From Ktedonosporobacter rubrisoli (GTDB taxonomy: Bacteria > Chloroflexota > Ktedonobacteria > Ktedonobacterales > Ktedonobacteraceae): a DNA stretch of 64,000 nt. Shown piece after piece: positions 1 to 8,521 of this stretch (position 1 is its first letter; every line of letters begins with the position of its first letter). Both the position numbers and the translations under genes were made by a program. The stretch spans positions 8,990,001 to 9,054,000 of the forward strand of contig NZ_CP035758.1 in the NCBI RefSeq assembly GCF_004208415.1, in the 5' to 3' direction. The notes under the pieces are model-generated. The model saw only the letters and a list, made by a program, of their open reading frames with translations, did not search any database and was not told the DNA's origin.

Positions 1-2
1 GC

Positions 3-968
3 GAGATTGAGATTATAGAACCGGTGCTGCTCGATTTGCTCTCGACTGAGGCCTTGCAGCGCTTGCGAAATATCCATCAGGCTGGCGCGCTCTACCTGGT
101 CCGACCTGGCAAGCATACCTCGCGTTATGAGCATTCAGTTGGTGTGATGCTCCTGGTTCGACGACTTGGCGGAAGTGTAGAAGAACAAATCGCTGCCCTG
201 ATCCACGACGTTTCGCATACAGCCTTTTCCCATGTAATTGATCGCGTATTTGAGAATAGCGCCGAAGACTATCATGAGCATCATTTTGCTCAGCTTGTTC
301 AGCAATCAGCTATACCCGCGATTGTGGAGCGCTATGGTTTCTCCCTGACTCGTCTCCTTGATACTGAACGCTGGTCGTTGTTGGAGCAGCCCTTACCCGA
401 TCTCTGTGCGGATCGCCTTGACTATACCCTGCGTGATTTGTCCCAGGCTGGCCTGGTAGAGCGCGAGGAGATAGCACAATTTCTGGCAGCCCTGAGCGTT
501 TCACAAGGCAGGATTGTGCTTACCGATATGCAGGCTGGGACCTGGTTTATCAAGGCCTATACCAGGCTACTTTTTGAGGTCTTCGCCAATCCGCTCACCC
601 TCTATGCCAATGAACTGCTGGCCCAGATCATCAGCTCTGCTTACAGACGCGGTATTCTCAGCGAACGCGATTTCTTCCTTGATGATGAGCAGCTTTTATC
701 CCGTTTACGCCGTGGAGGCGATCCCGAGATTGTTGCCAGTTTAGCCGTACTCAATCCAGAACTTCGGGCCGTTAATGACCCTGACAACTTCGAATTCCAT
801 GTTCCGCTGAAGTTTCGTTCGGTTGACCCTCTTATTCTGTCAGAACATGGCGGCCTTCAGCACTGCTCGGAGCTCTCTTCAAGTGTCAAAGAGTCTCTAG
901 GGAAGCTGAAGCAGCAATTTCAGAGAGCGGGCTTTGTCAGAAGAGTAAATACTGCTGTTAGCAAGTGA
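3..968 (+). CDS. HD-domain phosphohydrolase, 5' end cut by window edge
   Basis: The reading frame is open to the left window edge, so the N-terminus is missing; the first GTG at 24 is internal to the conserved start of the family (E-I-I-E-P-V-L-L-D-L). The protein is an HD-superfamily metal-dependent phosphohydrolase of the dGTPase-like/YdhJ type. Counting from the GTG, the metal-binding residues are His37 (RYEHSVG), His61-Asp62 (LIHDVSH) and a later Asp in the CADRLDY segment, so the H-HD-D set looks complete. Such enzymes hydrolyse phosphate esters or nucleotides in the cytoplasm; the substrate cannot be read from the sequence. It stands alone on the plus strand, followed by a spacer and then genes on the opposite strand. 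The family assignment is firm and the substrate is unknown. Confidence 0.85.
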   Translation, partial: EIEIIEPVLLDLLSTEALQRLRNIHQAGALYLVRPGKHTSRYEHSVGVMLLVRRLGGSVEEQIAALIHDVSHTAFSHVIDRVFENSAEDYHEHHFAQLVQQSAIPAIVERYGFSLTRLLDTERWSLLEQPLPDLCADRLDYTLRDLSQAGLVEREEIAQFLAALSVSQGRIVLTDMQAGTWFIKAYTRLLFEVFANPLTLYANELLAQIISSAYRRGILSERDFFLDDEQLLSRLRRGGDPEIVASLAVLNPELRAVNDPDNFEFHVPLKFRSVDPLILSEHGGLQHCSELSSSVKESLGKLKQQFQRAGFVRRVNTAVSK

Positions 969-1086
969 GTCTGCCTTCGGCGCTTAAAAAGCATTAAGAA
1001 CGATGGGGCTATGCCTATTCTTCCTCTTTTCGTGTTAGATAAAAGATGGATGTTAGATTACCTTGCCGGAAGCATGCCTCATGTGC

Positions 1087-1106
1087 GGCTCACGGGCGGG
1101 TGAGCC
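1087..1106. repeat. Inverted repeat, 7-bp perfect stem
   Basis: GGCTCAC and GTGAGCC flank a 6-nt loop between the converging HD gene and the ABC substrate-binding gene. No T-run follows on either strand, so it is only a weak terminator candidate for the convergent pair. Confidence 0.35.
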
Positions 1107-1177
1107 ACAACAATAAGAGCAGTAAGAGTGTCGTAGTAACCGGAAGAAGTACACTTTTATAGTCTTCTTGCCCCTGC

Positions 1178-2263
1178 TCAAGAAGAAAGCCTTTGACTCA
1201 AAGCTTTCTTGATGGTATCGGTTGCCACCATATCTTTGTAAGGCAGGGCAATAGCAATCAGGCCGGCCTTTAGATGAAATTCGTTGGCTTCGTCGTAGGC
1301 CTTCTGGCTAATTTGGGGATTCTGAGCAAATGTTGGGCCTATCGCATCGAACACAGGTCTTGTGACTTGCATATCGCGCAGATGGAGATACTTTTCGAGG
1401 AGGCCCATCGCCTGATCTGGCTGCTTCTGAATGAAGTCTTCCGCCTGCGCAATGGCGCGAATAAAGGCGAGTACCGCCTTTGGCTTGGTATCGATCACAG
1501 TTTGCTTGGTATAGAAGACCCCATGAAGCTGCCCTTGCATCGCCGGGATATCCCCACGGTCCGGGCTAATGAAAAGATCTCCGATTCCTGCCGCCTCGGC
1601 TTCCTGGCCAGCGGGGGAAAAGAAAGAGATAGCATCCACGCGACCAGTGCTCAGGGCTGCCAGAGCTGCCGTCTCGGTCCCCCCGAGATTTACCAGGATT
1701 GCATCTCGCTTAACATCATAGCCATAGATCCTGAAGAGATAGATCATTAGGGCCTCTGTTCCGCTCCCAGGAGAGGTGATGCCAATCTTTTTGCCTACTA
1801 AGGCCTTCACCTTTTGCTCAAGCGAACTGGCCGCCGAAAGATGTGCCTGTTGGGCAAAGCGTTTGCTTATCGTGACATCGATAAAATACCCATTGGTCAG
1901 AGCTCCCAGCAGCCTGATTTGCGAATCGATGCGTGAGACGGTGAAGGCATCAGTGATGACTCCTCCACCGGCAAGTTCAATACTATTGGATTCAATTGCG
2001 GCGGCCATTTTCGCTCCGGTCCCCAAAACGGGAGGAACAGTGGGATTGAGCGTCAGTCCTTGAGCCTTAAAATATTGTTTCTGAAGCGCGACATAAAGAG
2101 GAAAATAGCCAACAGCACTTGAGGTTTGCCCCACATTCAATGTCATGCTGTTCACACTGTCTGAAGGCGGAGGTGCCCCCAATCCACTACAGCTAGTTAT
2201 GCTTAAAATGAGTAGCAAGGAACAAGCAAACAATACCCACAATGAACGTCTCGAAAGATACAT
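1178..2263 (-). CDS. ABC transporter substrate-binding lipoprotein, NitT/TauT (SsuA/ThiY) type
   Basis: A 361-residue periplasmic-binding-protein-like lipoprotein that should capture a small organic or anionic solute outside the membrane. The N-terminus has RR at residues 5-6, a hydrophobic stretch and a lipobox I-T-S-C with Cys25 as the lipidation site. The body follows the SsuA/TauA/ThiY pattern: VGYFPLYVALQKQYF near residue 51, then a GTGAKMAAAIESNSIELAG segment and GTEALMIYLF in the second lobe. It lies just downstream of the permease gene and is last in the unit, after the ATPase remnant and the permease. The ligand could be a sulfonate, nitrate, a thiamine precursor or something else; the sequence does not decide. 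Confidence 0.85.
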   Translation of the reverse strand: MYLSRRSLWVLFACSLLLILSITSCSGLGAPPPSDSVNSMTLNVGQTSSAVGYFPLYVALQKQYFKAQGLTLNPTVPPVLGTGAKMAAAIESNSIELAGGGVITDAFTVSRIDSQIRLLGALTNGYFIDVTISKRFAQQAHLSAASSLEQKVKALVGKKIGITSPGSGTEALMIYLFRIYGYDVKRDAILVNLGGTETAALAALSTGRVDAISFFSPAGQEAEAAGIGDLFISPDRGDIPAMQGQLHGVFYTKQTVIDTKPKAVLAFIRAIAQAEDFIQKQPDQAMGLLEKYLHLRDMQVTRPVFDAIGPTFAQNPQISQKAYDEANEFHLKAGLIAIALPYKDMVATDTIKKALSQRLSS

Positions 2264-2334
2264 ATTCCATTCTCTCTTTCCAAATGAGTTGGTGATACAG
2301 TAGGGAAACCTCTTCGCTGCGTGCTATGCTCTTC

Positions 2335-3204
2335 TCAAGGAAGAAGTGAGTATCCCTGTTTTATGCCCACTTTCCAGCGGGACGTCTTCCTATCAAGGAA
2401 GTTGACGAGTGTATTAAGTAACGCTGCAATGACTGTCAGAACGAATAAGGCCGCGAAAACTCTCGCGGTATCAAACTGTGTTGCTGAATCGTTGATCAAA
2501 TATCCAATCCCATGATTAGACGCGATCAACTCAGCGATGACCGCACCAATCAAGGCATAAGGAATAGAGATGTGGAATCCCATAAGGACCGAACTGCTGG
2601 CAGATGGGATGATAACTTTGAAGAGCATTTCCCGGCGCTTGCCTCCCATGAGCAGGACAGCATCGATCAGATTTTGATCAACGTTGCGTACCCCGGAGAG
2701 GGTGTTGAAAAAAACCAGGAAGAAGACCGTGACAGCGGCCAGGATCACTTTCATCTGGATATCGATCCCAAACCACAGAATGAAGAGAGGAGCCAGGGCT
2801 ACCTTGGGAATACTATAGAGCGCAACCACAACAGGATCAAAGATTCTGGCAAGGATCGGCTGAAGTCCCAAGAGAAAACCCATCAGAACGCCGCTGAGCA
2901 AGCCTAATAGCAGCCCAAGCAAGGTTTCCTGAAGCGTTATTTCCGTGTGATACCACAAGGTGCCATCAGCGATCCAGAGAGAGATGCGCCGGGCTACGGC
3001 AAGTGGACTACTGATGAACAGAGGATTGATATATCGACCTGAAAGAAACTGCCAGGCGAGAAGCAGACCAACCAACAAGAGCAAACGACCGCCAACGATA
3101 AGTAGCGCTTGCCTCAGCGCGCGAAGCTTTGCCTTATTCCAAGTCGAAGAGTGCTCTCGTCTCTTCTGCTGTGGCGTGTTCTCAAGAGGAGAAATGACCT
3201 TCAT
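2335..3204 (-). CDS. ABC transporter permease, SsuC/TauC/ThiX type
   Basis: A 289-residue inner-membrane permease of the binding-protein-dependent transport family. About six hydrophobic helices are visible, the first at about residues 35-55. The cytoplasmic EAA-like loop, which docks on the ATPase, is present around LMGGKRREMLFKVIIPSA. The start ATG overlaps the stop of the upstream ATPase remnant by 4 nt (ATGA-type), showing that these genes were once, and may still be, translationally coupled. The permease itself looks intact, so if the importer works it must borrow an ATPase from elsewhere because the local ATPase has lost its catalytic core. Confidence 0.88.
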   Translation of the reverse strand: MKVISPLENTPQQKRREHSSTWNKAKLRALRQALLIVGGRLLLLVGLLLAWQFLSGRYINPLFISSPLAVARRISLWIADGTLWYHTEITLQETLLGLLLGLLSGVLMGFLLGLQPILARIFDPVVVALYSIPKVALAPLFILWFGIDIQMKVILAAVTVFFLVFFNTLSGVRNVDQNLIDAVLLMGGKRREMLFKVIIPSASSSVLMGFHISIPYALIGAVIAELIASNHGIGYLINDSATQFDTARVFAALFVLTVIAALLNTLVNFLDRKTSRWKVGIKQGYSLLP

Positions 3205-3464
3205 ACCTTTCCATCCTGCTGGGTACGGACTTGCATGAGGTCGTTCCAGAGCCGGCGATGTAGCTCGGTAAACTCGGGATGAAAACGGATCTCGATTGCG
3301 TCTAGTGGGCGAAGAAGAGTAATAGGCTCGTCAAGCGCCATTAGGCCTTGCGTGCCAAGGAAGAGCGCGCGATCTCCCAAGGCAATGGCTGCCTCAAGAT
3401 CATGATAGACAAAGAAGCTTCCCTGCTCCATATGTACACTGACATCGTACAGAATGGTGTCCAT
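3201..3464 (-). pseudogene. Internally deleted ABC transporter ATPase (SsuB/TauB type)
   Basis: This 87-codon ORF sits where the ATPase of the importer belongs and overlaps the permease start by 4 nt. Residues 1-17 (ILYDVSVHMEQGSF) match the first beta strands of SsuB/TauB ATPases, just before Walker A. Residue 18 onward (FVYHDLEAAIALGDRALFL) matches the H-loop and the segment after it, and the last 40 residues resemble the normal C-terminus (HPEFTELHRRLWNDL). Walker A, the Q-loop, the LSGGQ signature and Walker B, roughly 150 residues, are absent. The join keeps the reading frame. AGGAGG lies 3 nt before the ATG. It cannot bind or hydrolyse ATP as a normal subunit, so I call it a remnant, although translation is possible. 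Confidence 0.75.
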
Positions 3465-3526
3465 CTCTCCTCCTGCCTGACTGTGAGGCTCCTGCCAGAA
3501 CTTGTCGTTGTTTAGCCGAGAGGGCG

Positions 3527-4540
3527 CTAGTGGTCGCCTTTCAGGCTCAGGCGAGCTCTGAGCCTTTCAATCTCCCAATAGGCTTGTTGAAGTGCTGCCT
3601 GAAGTTGAACTGATTCTTGCCGCAAGTTTTGCGTCCTCGCCAGCAAATTATTGAGTGGTCCTGAGATTTGCCAAAGCACGTTCTCCTCATTCAAGGGAGC
3701 TCGTGCGCCGAAGTCTCCATTGGCGACACGCATATGCGTTGCTACAATTTTTTGAATACTTGCCTCCAGGAGTTGTTTCTGTTGAGCTGCTACTTTTGCT
3801 TGCTGCCCAAGATCGTGTTCAAGCCTGGCAATCTCCTCGGCCGTATCTGCACGAACAAGTGCCTGAATGGTCCCATGTACCCAGGCAAAGGCCACCACTG
3901 AGACAAGAAGCTGAATGAGAATGATGGGGGTGATAATCCCCACAAATGCGATGGTGAGGATCGCATCCAACTCAGCTGTATGTGGCAAGTAGGTCAGGCT
4001 CAACCAGGTAAAGAAACAATTTCCTATCGCTACAAGAAAGACCCACCAGGGAGGAAGAAATGAGACGGCACACACTAATGGGAGGACTAACAGGCCAAAA
4101 AGTGGCAGAACCTCCATGCTCAATCCTCCTGGTGTGGTGATAATGTTCAATACGGGAAAGGCGAGAGAAGTGAGCACGGCCAGAATACCTGCTTGATTGA
4201 TTAAGCCCATCCGATTGAGAAGGGTGGCAACGATTAAGCCAAGCGTTGAGAGAATGACAATAAGCGCCAGATACGTGTTCGTCCCAATAAAGCCAGTAGG
4301 AAGGGAAACGAAGAGCAAAAGATAGAGACCCAGGATGATCTGACTTCCTATTCTTCCGCGTCGAAAGCGTTCCTGCTTTTCAAAGGAGGCCGAACGCTCA
4401 GGTTCTGGAGGTGAGGAGAGACGGTACCACCAGCGTAATGCCCTGCTTTCCTGGTATGTTTTAGGCGCCAGATAGATGGGAGACTCACTATCGCTCGTAG
4501 AAGCGCTTTCAAAGTCAGTATGCGAGGAAAACTTCTTCAT
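3527..4540 (-). CDS. Polytopic membrane protein with HAMP-like domain and C-terminal coiled coil
   Basis: About 337 residues from the ATG at 4540, chosen because AAAGGGAG lies about 10 nt before it and because the longer frame would run back to within about 56 nt of the upstream gene without a clear RBS. An N-terminal acidic/Ser-rich tail is followed by six hydrophobic helices. After the last helix comes a HAMP-like segment (ARLEHDLGQQ ... VATHMRVANGDFGARAP, then NNLLARTQNL), ending in a long helical coiled coil (QLQAALQQAYWEIERLRARL). HAMP domains relay signals from the membrane to a partner; here no kinase, cyclase or methyl-accepting domain follows. It sits 40 nt downstream of a small winged-helix-like gene, suggesting a shared job. 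Specific function unknown. Confidence 0.7.
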   Translation of the reverse strand: MKKFSSHTDFESASTSDSESPIYLAPKTYQESRALRWWYRLSSPPEPERSASFEKQERFRRGRIGSQIILGLYLLLFVSLPTGFIGTNTYLALIVILSTLGLIVATLLNRMGLINQAGILAVLTSLAFPVLNIITTPGGLSMEVLPLFGLLVLPLVCAVSFLPPWWVFLVAIGNCFFTWLSLTYLPHTAELDAILTIAFVGIITPIILIQLLVSVVAFAWVHGTIQALVRADTAEEIARLEHDLGQQAKVAAQQKQLLEASIQKIVATHMRVANGDFGARAPLNEENVLWQISGPLNNLLARTQNLRQESVQLQAALQQAYWEIERLRARLSLKGDH

Positions 4541-4580
4541 AAATGATGAACTCCCTTTCAATAATAAATGTGGAGGCGAA

Positions 4581-5123
4581 TTATTTCCTTGCTTGCGAGC
4601 TGTCTTTCTTGTGATCCTTGCTTTCCAAGCTTTCAAGAACGATGAGACCCATGGACTGTAAGTCTCTGAGCGTTTCCTCTACGAGCGTCTGGGAAGTTGA
4701 GAGTATTTCTGCAATTTTGGCAGCGCTTTTGGCCCCATCGGCGAGGGCAAAGACAGCTCTATGCTGCCGTGAGAAACTGCGCATTTGCCCTGGGTTCAGA
4801 GAAACTGTCTGCCGGGGGTATAAGACTGATTGTCCAAGGTCAGTGAGTTGCGGCTGGTTTATCACTTCTGATTGAGGCGTAAATATCCAGCGTATCCTCC
4901 CCAGACGAGAAAGTTCCTGGACCGCCGACTCTCCCTCTAGCTGTAGACTACTCTTAGAAATGAGCGTACATGAAGTCATCACTCCTGATATAATGTGGAT
5001 CTCCACACGATACGGTTCTCGCAAGTTTGCACTCCCTGCAGGGACCTCAGCAGTTAACCACCCTGTCTGCTGATGGGCATGCATCATCTGCATGATGGTC
5101 TTGAAATCGAGCGTGTACATCAA
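4581..5123 (-). CDS. Small protein with C-terminal winged-helix-like domain
   Basis: A 180-residue soluble protein I do not recognise by name. The N-terminal half (about residues 1-90) reads like a short alpha/beta effector domain similar in layout to DUF4388/PatA-N modules (a helix with LDFKTIMQMMHAHQQTGWL, then strands around VEIHIISG). The C-terminal part, residues 118-165, looks like a winged helix of the PqqD/MarR-like sort: HRAVFALADGAKSAAKIAEIL followed by a recognition-like helix VEETLRDLQSMGLI. It precedes the HAMP membrane gene by 40 nt in the same direction, so a two-gene signalling unit is plausible. Whether it binds DNA or a protein cannot be judged from the sequence. Confidence 0.6.
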   Translation of the reverse strand: MMYTLDFKTIMQMMHAHQQTGWLTAEVPAGSANLREPYRVEIHIISGVMTSCTLISKSSLQLEGESAVQELSRLGRIRWIFTPQSEVINQPQLTDLGQSVLYPRQTVSLNPGQMRSFSRQHRAVFALADGAKSAAKIAEILSTSQTLVEETLRDLQSMGLIVLESLESKDHKKDSSQARK

Positions 5124-5232
5124 GGTAAGGACTCATCCTTCTCAAGAAATGGTGAAGTGCCATGTGTCGAGTCCCTCGAAACTGCTCAATTGGTCACAGA
5201 AAATGGTGTATTGGTTGTGTGCGTTGTTCCCT

Positions 5233-6186
5233 CTATTTGCCTTGAGAGAAGGCAAATTGGGCCATGTGCTCAAACGAGCGAATCTTCTCGGGATAGACCG
5301 AGCTGTTGCTCAACTCGCGATAGATGGTGGCGACTGTCACGACGATACGTTCGCTATCAATCCAGTCAGCATACCGATTCAGCTCAAGAGAGCGGCTGGC
5401 CTCCAGAGCAGGTATGCCTGCCTCGTAGTATTTGTGGGTTTGCGCAAAGACATACTCAAGATAGCCCTTGAACTCGCGCACTCCCTGCTTATCGGTAATC
5501 GGACCGTGCCCAGGGACAATTGTCTCTACATCAAGTGAAAGGAGGTAATCGCAAGCCTTGATCCAGTTAGAGACAGGACCGGACCAGGCAATAGGGTGGC
5601 CACCGATAAAAAGGAGATCGGCAGCGAAGACTGTACGGTCAGCAGGAACATAGACAATGGTATCTCCACGGGTATGCGCTGGTCCCAATTCAATGAGGCG
5701 CACTTCTTTGGCGCCAACATGAAGGACACATTCGCCCTCAAACGTTTCCTTTGGTGGCGTCAAGTGAATATTGTTGAAATCGAAGGCACCATAGGCATGG
5801 CGCAAGAAGGTGGCTAAGTGACCATGGGCCTGTTGGATCATCTCAGCACGTTGCTGGGGAGTAAGCTCGGCAGGAATCTGCTCAACGGTACGCCTGGAGG
5901 CGATGATGCGTGCATCAGCAACCAGCTGGTTCCCAAACCAATGATCGCCGTTAGCGTGGGTATTGACGACCATATCAATATGTGCAGTAGCCGGAACGGC
6001 TTTGCGCATACTAGAAAGCATCTCGCGTGTGAGTGTGAGATCAAAGAGGGTATCGACGAGCAGAGACGCCTCTCCATCGACAATCAAGCCAGCATTGCTC
6101 CATCCCCAGGAGCCATTTGGCTGTAAATAGGCGTAGACGCTGTTGCCCAGATCGTGCAATCCTCTGGTATAAGTCCACTTGCTCAT
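5233..6186 (-). CDS. Metallo-beta-lactamase-fold hydrolase
   Basis: A 317-residue MBL-fold enzyme. The first metal motif reads THANGDHWFGN (an H-x-N-G-D-H variant of HxHxDH, with the second His replaced by Asn), then GPAHTRGDTIVYVP supplies the next ligand His, AADLLF the bridging Asp, and VPGHGP the last His. Enzymes with this pattern include lactonases, Bcr/flavin-type hydrolases and beta-lactamase relatives; the substrate cannot be set. No signal peptide is seen, so it is cytoplasmic. AGGGAAG lies about 10 nt before the ATG. A good promoter lies about 250 nt upstream on the same strand. The neighbours do not suggest a pathway. Confidence 0.8.
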   Translation of the reverse strand: MSKWTYTRGLHDLGNSVYAYLQPNGSWGWSNAGLIVDGEASLLVDTLFDLTLTREMLSSMRKAVPATAHIDMVVNTHANGDHWFGNQLVADARIIASRRTVEQIPAELTPQQRAEMIQQAHGHLATFLRHAYGAFDFNNIHLTPPKETFEGECVLHVGAKEVRLIELGPAHTRGDTIVYVPADRTVFAADLLFIGGHPIAWSGPVSNWIKACDYLLSLDVETIVPGHGPITDKQGVREFKGYLEYVFAQTHKYYEAGIPALEASRSLELNRYADWIDSERIVVTVATIYRELSNSSVYPEKIRSFEHMAQFAFSQGK

Positions 6187-6867
6187 ATCTTTTCAACTTC
6201 CCTGTTGCTTCAGGTGTGCCAGCCCTCAGATAGTCCCTCATCTGTGAGAAGAGCAAAGGAGCAAGAAGAAAATACGCCTCTTCATTTTGTACAAGCAGTT
6301 TTCAATGTACCTCTTGCTCTCTTAAGTACGTTTCTCCAAGCAATTTGGCTGGCTGTATACGCTAAGGCTCTCCCATCTAGAGAGAAGAAATAGTTTCACT
6401 ACATTCTGAAAGAGTCAAATCAAATAATAAGCGTCACCATAGTAATATAGTCATGATGGAATGTCAAGAGGTTTTTATCTTCTAGCTGCAATATCATATT
6501 TGAAACACCCTTTCATCATTGTAAAAAATACGAGTAAGAGCGGTAAGGGGATATCTCAACATATGTTAACAGAAGTTGCCTTTTTCACTTTCTGGCTTGA
6601 GAGGGAAGGCATATATTCCAGGCTGATAGGGAAAAATGAGCAAACGAGATGATACTGCTACTTATGCAGAAGCGCTATTATCTGGATCAATGCGTTTCAA
6701 GGACAACGGAGCTTATTAGATGGGGAGGAATTTCTCTAATATCTTCCTGGGCTCAGCGCACTTTGAGAGGGCAGCCTATCCTTTATTGGTGGGCTCCCTC
6801 TCGATCTTGTCAGCTTTGCCTCTTCCCTCGATTACCCTTCCTCACACGTTGGGCACGCTGTTTCACC
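6187..6867. other. Gene-poor spacer with one promoter
   Basis: This 681-bp stretch between the MBL gene and the SDR gene has short ORFs on both strands but none with a convincing RBS or family resemblance. The only supported element is the minus-strand promoter at 6439-6467. The rest is AT-richer than the genes around it. Confidence 0.5.
6439..6467 (-). promoter_or_regulatory. Sigma70-type promoter for the MBL hydrolase
   Basis: On the minus strand a perfect -35 (TTGACA, 6462-6467) is followed after 17 nt by TACTAT (6439-6444). The spacing is optimal. It points at the MBL gene starting at 6186, implying a leader of roughly 240 nt. Confidence 0.5.
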
Positions 6868-7638
6868 TCAACGAGGACTCATCCTTATTGCGCCATCCAG
6901 TCTGATTACTTCTCCGTTGAGCATTTCGTTTTCGATGATGTGTCTGGCCAGAGAGGCATATTCTTCTGGACGGCCAAGGCGTGAAGGGAAAGGAACCTGT
7001 TGGCCAAGAGAGATACGCGCTGCCTCGGGCAAGCCTGCCAGCAACGGAGTATCAAAGGTGCCGGGGGCAATGGTCATGACGCGAATACCATTGCGGGAAA
7101 GGTCGCGAGCAATGGGTAAGGTCATGCCTACGATACCACCTTTAGATGCGGAATAGGCGGCTTGCCCGATTTGGCCATCGAAGGCTGCCACCGAGGCCGT
7201 GTTGATGATCACTCCCCGTTCTCCAGCAGTGCTAACTGGCTCATTGGTGGCCATGCTCTCCGCAGCCAGGCGAATCACATTGAAAGTACCGATCAAATTG
7301 ATCGTAATTACCTTGTTGAACAGCTCAAGGCTGTGCACGCCTTTTTTGCCGAGCACTCTTTCAGCTATGCCTATGCCGGCACAGTTGATAGCGACGTGGA
7401 GCCCACCAAAAGTATCGACTGCCGTTTTAACGGCAGCCTGCACGTCGGCTTCTGATGTGACGTCTGTCTTTACAAAGAGAGCCGCGGAACCAAGCTCTTC
7501 GGCCAGAGCTGTGCCCGCTTCGTTATTCAAGTCAACAATGACTGCTTTGGCTCCAGCCTGCACCGCCATACGTACGCAGGCGGCTCCCAGGCCGGAAGCT
7601 CCTCCTGTCACTAAAACGCCTTTGTTTTTGAGATCCAT
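6868..7638 (-). CDS. SDR dehydrogenase, 3-hydroxyacyl-CoA dehydrogenase type 2-like
   Basis: A 256-residue short-chain dehydrogenase/reductase. Cofactor motif TGGASGLG lies at residues 11-18, Asp36 (VDLN) indicates NAD preference, and the NAG-type motif reads NCAGIGIA. The catalytic Ser is in NTASVAAF and the Tyr-x3-Lys is YSASK. The sequence around the VLGKKGVHSLELF insertion and the C-terminal EYASLARHIIENEMLNGEVIRLDGA resembles human HSD17B10/type-2 hydroxyacyl-CoA dehydrogenases, so the likely reaction is NAD-dependent oxidation of a 3-hydroxyacyl-CoA or related short-chain alcohol. Its start lies 2 nt after the stop of the upstream hydrolase gene, so the two are cotranscribed. Confidence 0.88.
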   Translation of the reverse strand: MDLKNKGVLVTGGASGLGAACVRMAVQAGAKAVIVDLNNEAGTALAEELGSAALFVKTDVTSEADVQAAVKTAVDTFGGLHVAINCAGIGIAERVLGKKGVHSLELFNKVITINLIGTFNVIRLAAESMATNEPVSTAGERGVIINTASVAAFDGQIGQAAYSASKGGIVGMTLPIARDLSRNGIRVMTIAPGTFDTPLLAGLPEAARISLGQQVPFPSRLGRPEEYASLARHIIENEMLNGEVIRLDGAIRMSPR

Positions 7639-7640
7639 AT

Positions 7641-8333
7641 TTACTGCCTTTCTGTTATATGTTGTGCAGCCCTACGCTGTTCCAGCAGCCACATGTAAAG
7701 CTGGGGTGAGTCGTAGGTCTGGGTCCAGGAGTCGTGGGTAGCGTCGGGATAAATAGTCAGTTGTGCATTTCCATGGCAAGCTTGCAAGGCCTCTACCATT
7801 TCTTGTGAGCGCTTGAGGGGGACTACATTGTCTTTCGCTCCGTGAAAGGCTCGGACTGGCAAGTGGCGAATAGCACAGACCTGGGACGGATCGCCACCGC
7901 CGCAAATAGGCACAATCGCGGCAAAGCGCTGCGGATTGGCAATTGCCAGGCTCCATGTTCCGAAGCCTCCCATGCTTATTCCAGTAACGTAGATGCGCTC
8001 GGGATCAACAGCGTAGTTGTGCTCAATCTCATCTATGAGCGCCGCGAGAGTATCCAGATGAGAGGGCGTGATCCAGCGCTCGTTATATGGGCACTGGGGA
8101 GAGACGACGATAAAGGGAAACTTCTGCCCTTCTTTGATAAGCTTTGGTGGGCCATGGCGCGTAACCAGATCTAGATTGCTGCCTCGTTCGCCGGCTCCAT
8201 GCAAGAAGAGGACGAGTGGCCAGCGCTCTGTCTCAACTTCGTCATATTCTTTGGGCAGATAGAGCAGGTAACGAAGAGAATGCGTAGGGTGGTTGTGTCG
8301 GTGAAAGGTATAGGCTTGTTGAGCATTTTGCAT
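7641..8333 (-). CDS. Alpha/beta hydrolase, predicted esterase/peptidase of the phospholipase-carboxylesterase group
   Basis: A 230-residue serine hydrolase from the ATG at 8333 (AGAAGGAAG sits 9 nt upstream; a longer frame starting at 8378 lacks an RBS). Motifs: LFLHGAGERGSN for the oxyanion region, GISMGGFGTW with the nucleophile Ser (G-x-S-x-G), AFHGAKDNVVP with the acid Asp, and DATHDSW with the catalytic His. The closest style is COG4099 predicted esterases with a family-typical RYLLYLPKEYD opening. It has no signal peptide. It is first in a two-gene unit with the SDR, 2 nt apart, which suggests ester hydrolysis followed by alcohol oxidation, but that link is an inference. Confidence 0.83.
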   Translation of the reverse strand: MQNAQQAYTFHRHNHPTHSLRYLLYLPKEYDEVETERWPLVLFLHGAGERGSNLDLVTRHGPPKLIKEGQKFPFIVVSPQCPYNERWITPSHLDTLAALIDEIEHNYAVDPERIYVTGISMGGFGTWSLAIANPQRFAAIVPICGGGDPSQVCAIRHLPVRAFHGAKDNVVPLKRSQEMVEALQACHGNAQLTIYPDATHDSWTQTYDSPQLYMWLLEQRRAAQHITERQ

Positions 8334-8521
8334 GCTGCATATCTTCCTTCTCATGTTTCGATCAAGGACATTTTGCAAGGTCTCCTATCTATGATAACCT
8401 GTGAGCAGGAATGCTGACAAGCATCCCCTTGTGTCTCTCTTCCGCTGGTGCTAAATTCTGTAGTGTAGGGCTATTACGATGGATAGGCATTGGTTTACGT
8501 TTAAGTGATAAGGATATATGA

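Noticed and set aside
4541..4636. Longer start for the HAMP membrane protein
   Set aside because: The frame continues into the end of the upstream gene and lacks an RBS; the ATG at 4540 has one.
6461..6984. Short plus-strand ORFs in the spacer and 3' end of the SDR region
   Set aside because: They overlap a promoter on the other strand or the SDR gene antisense, without RBS.
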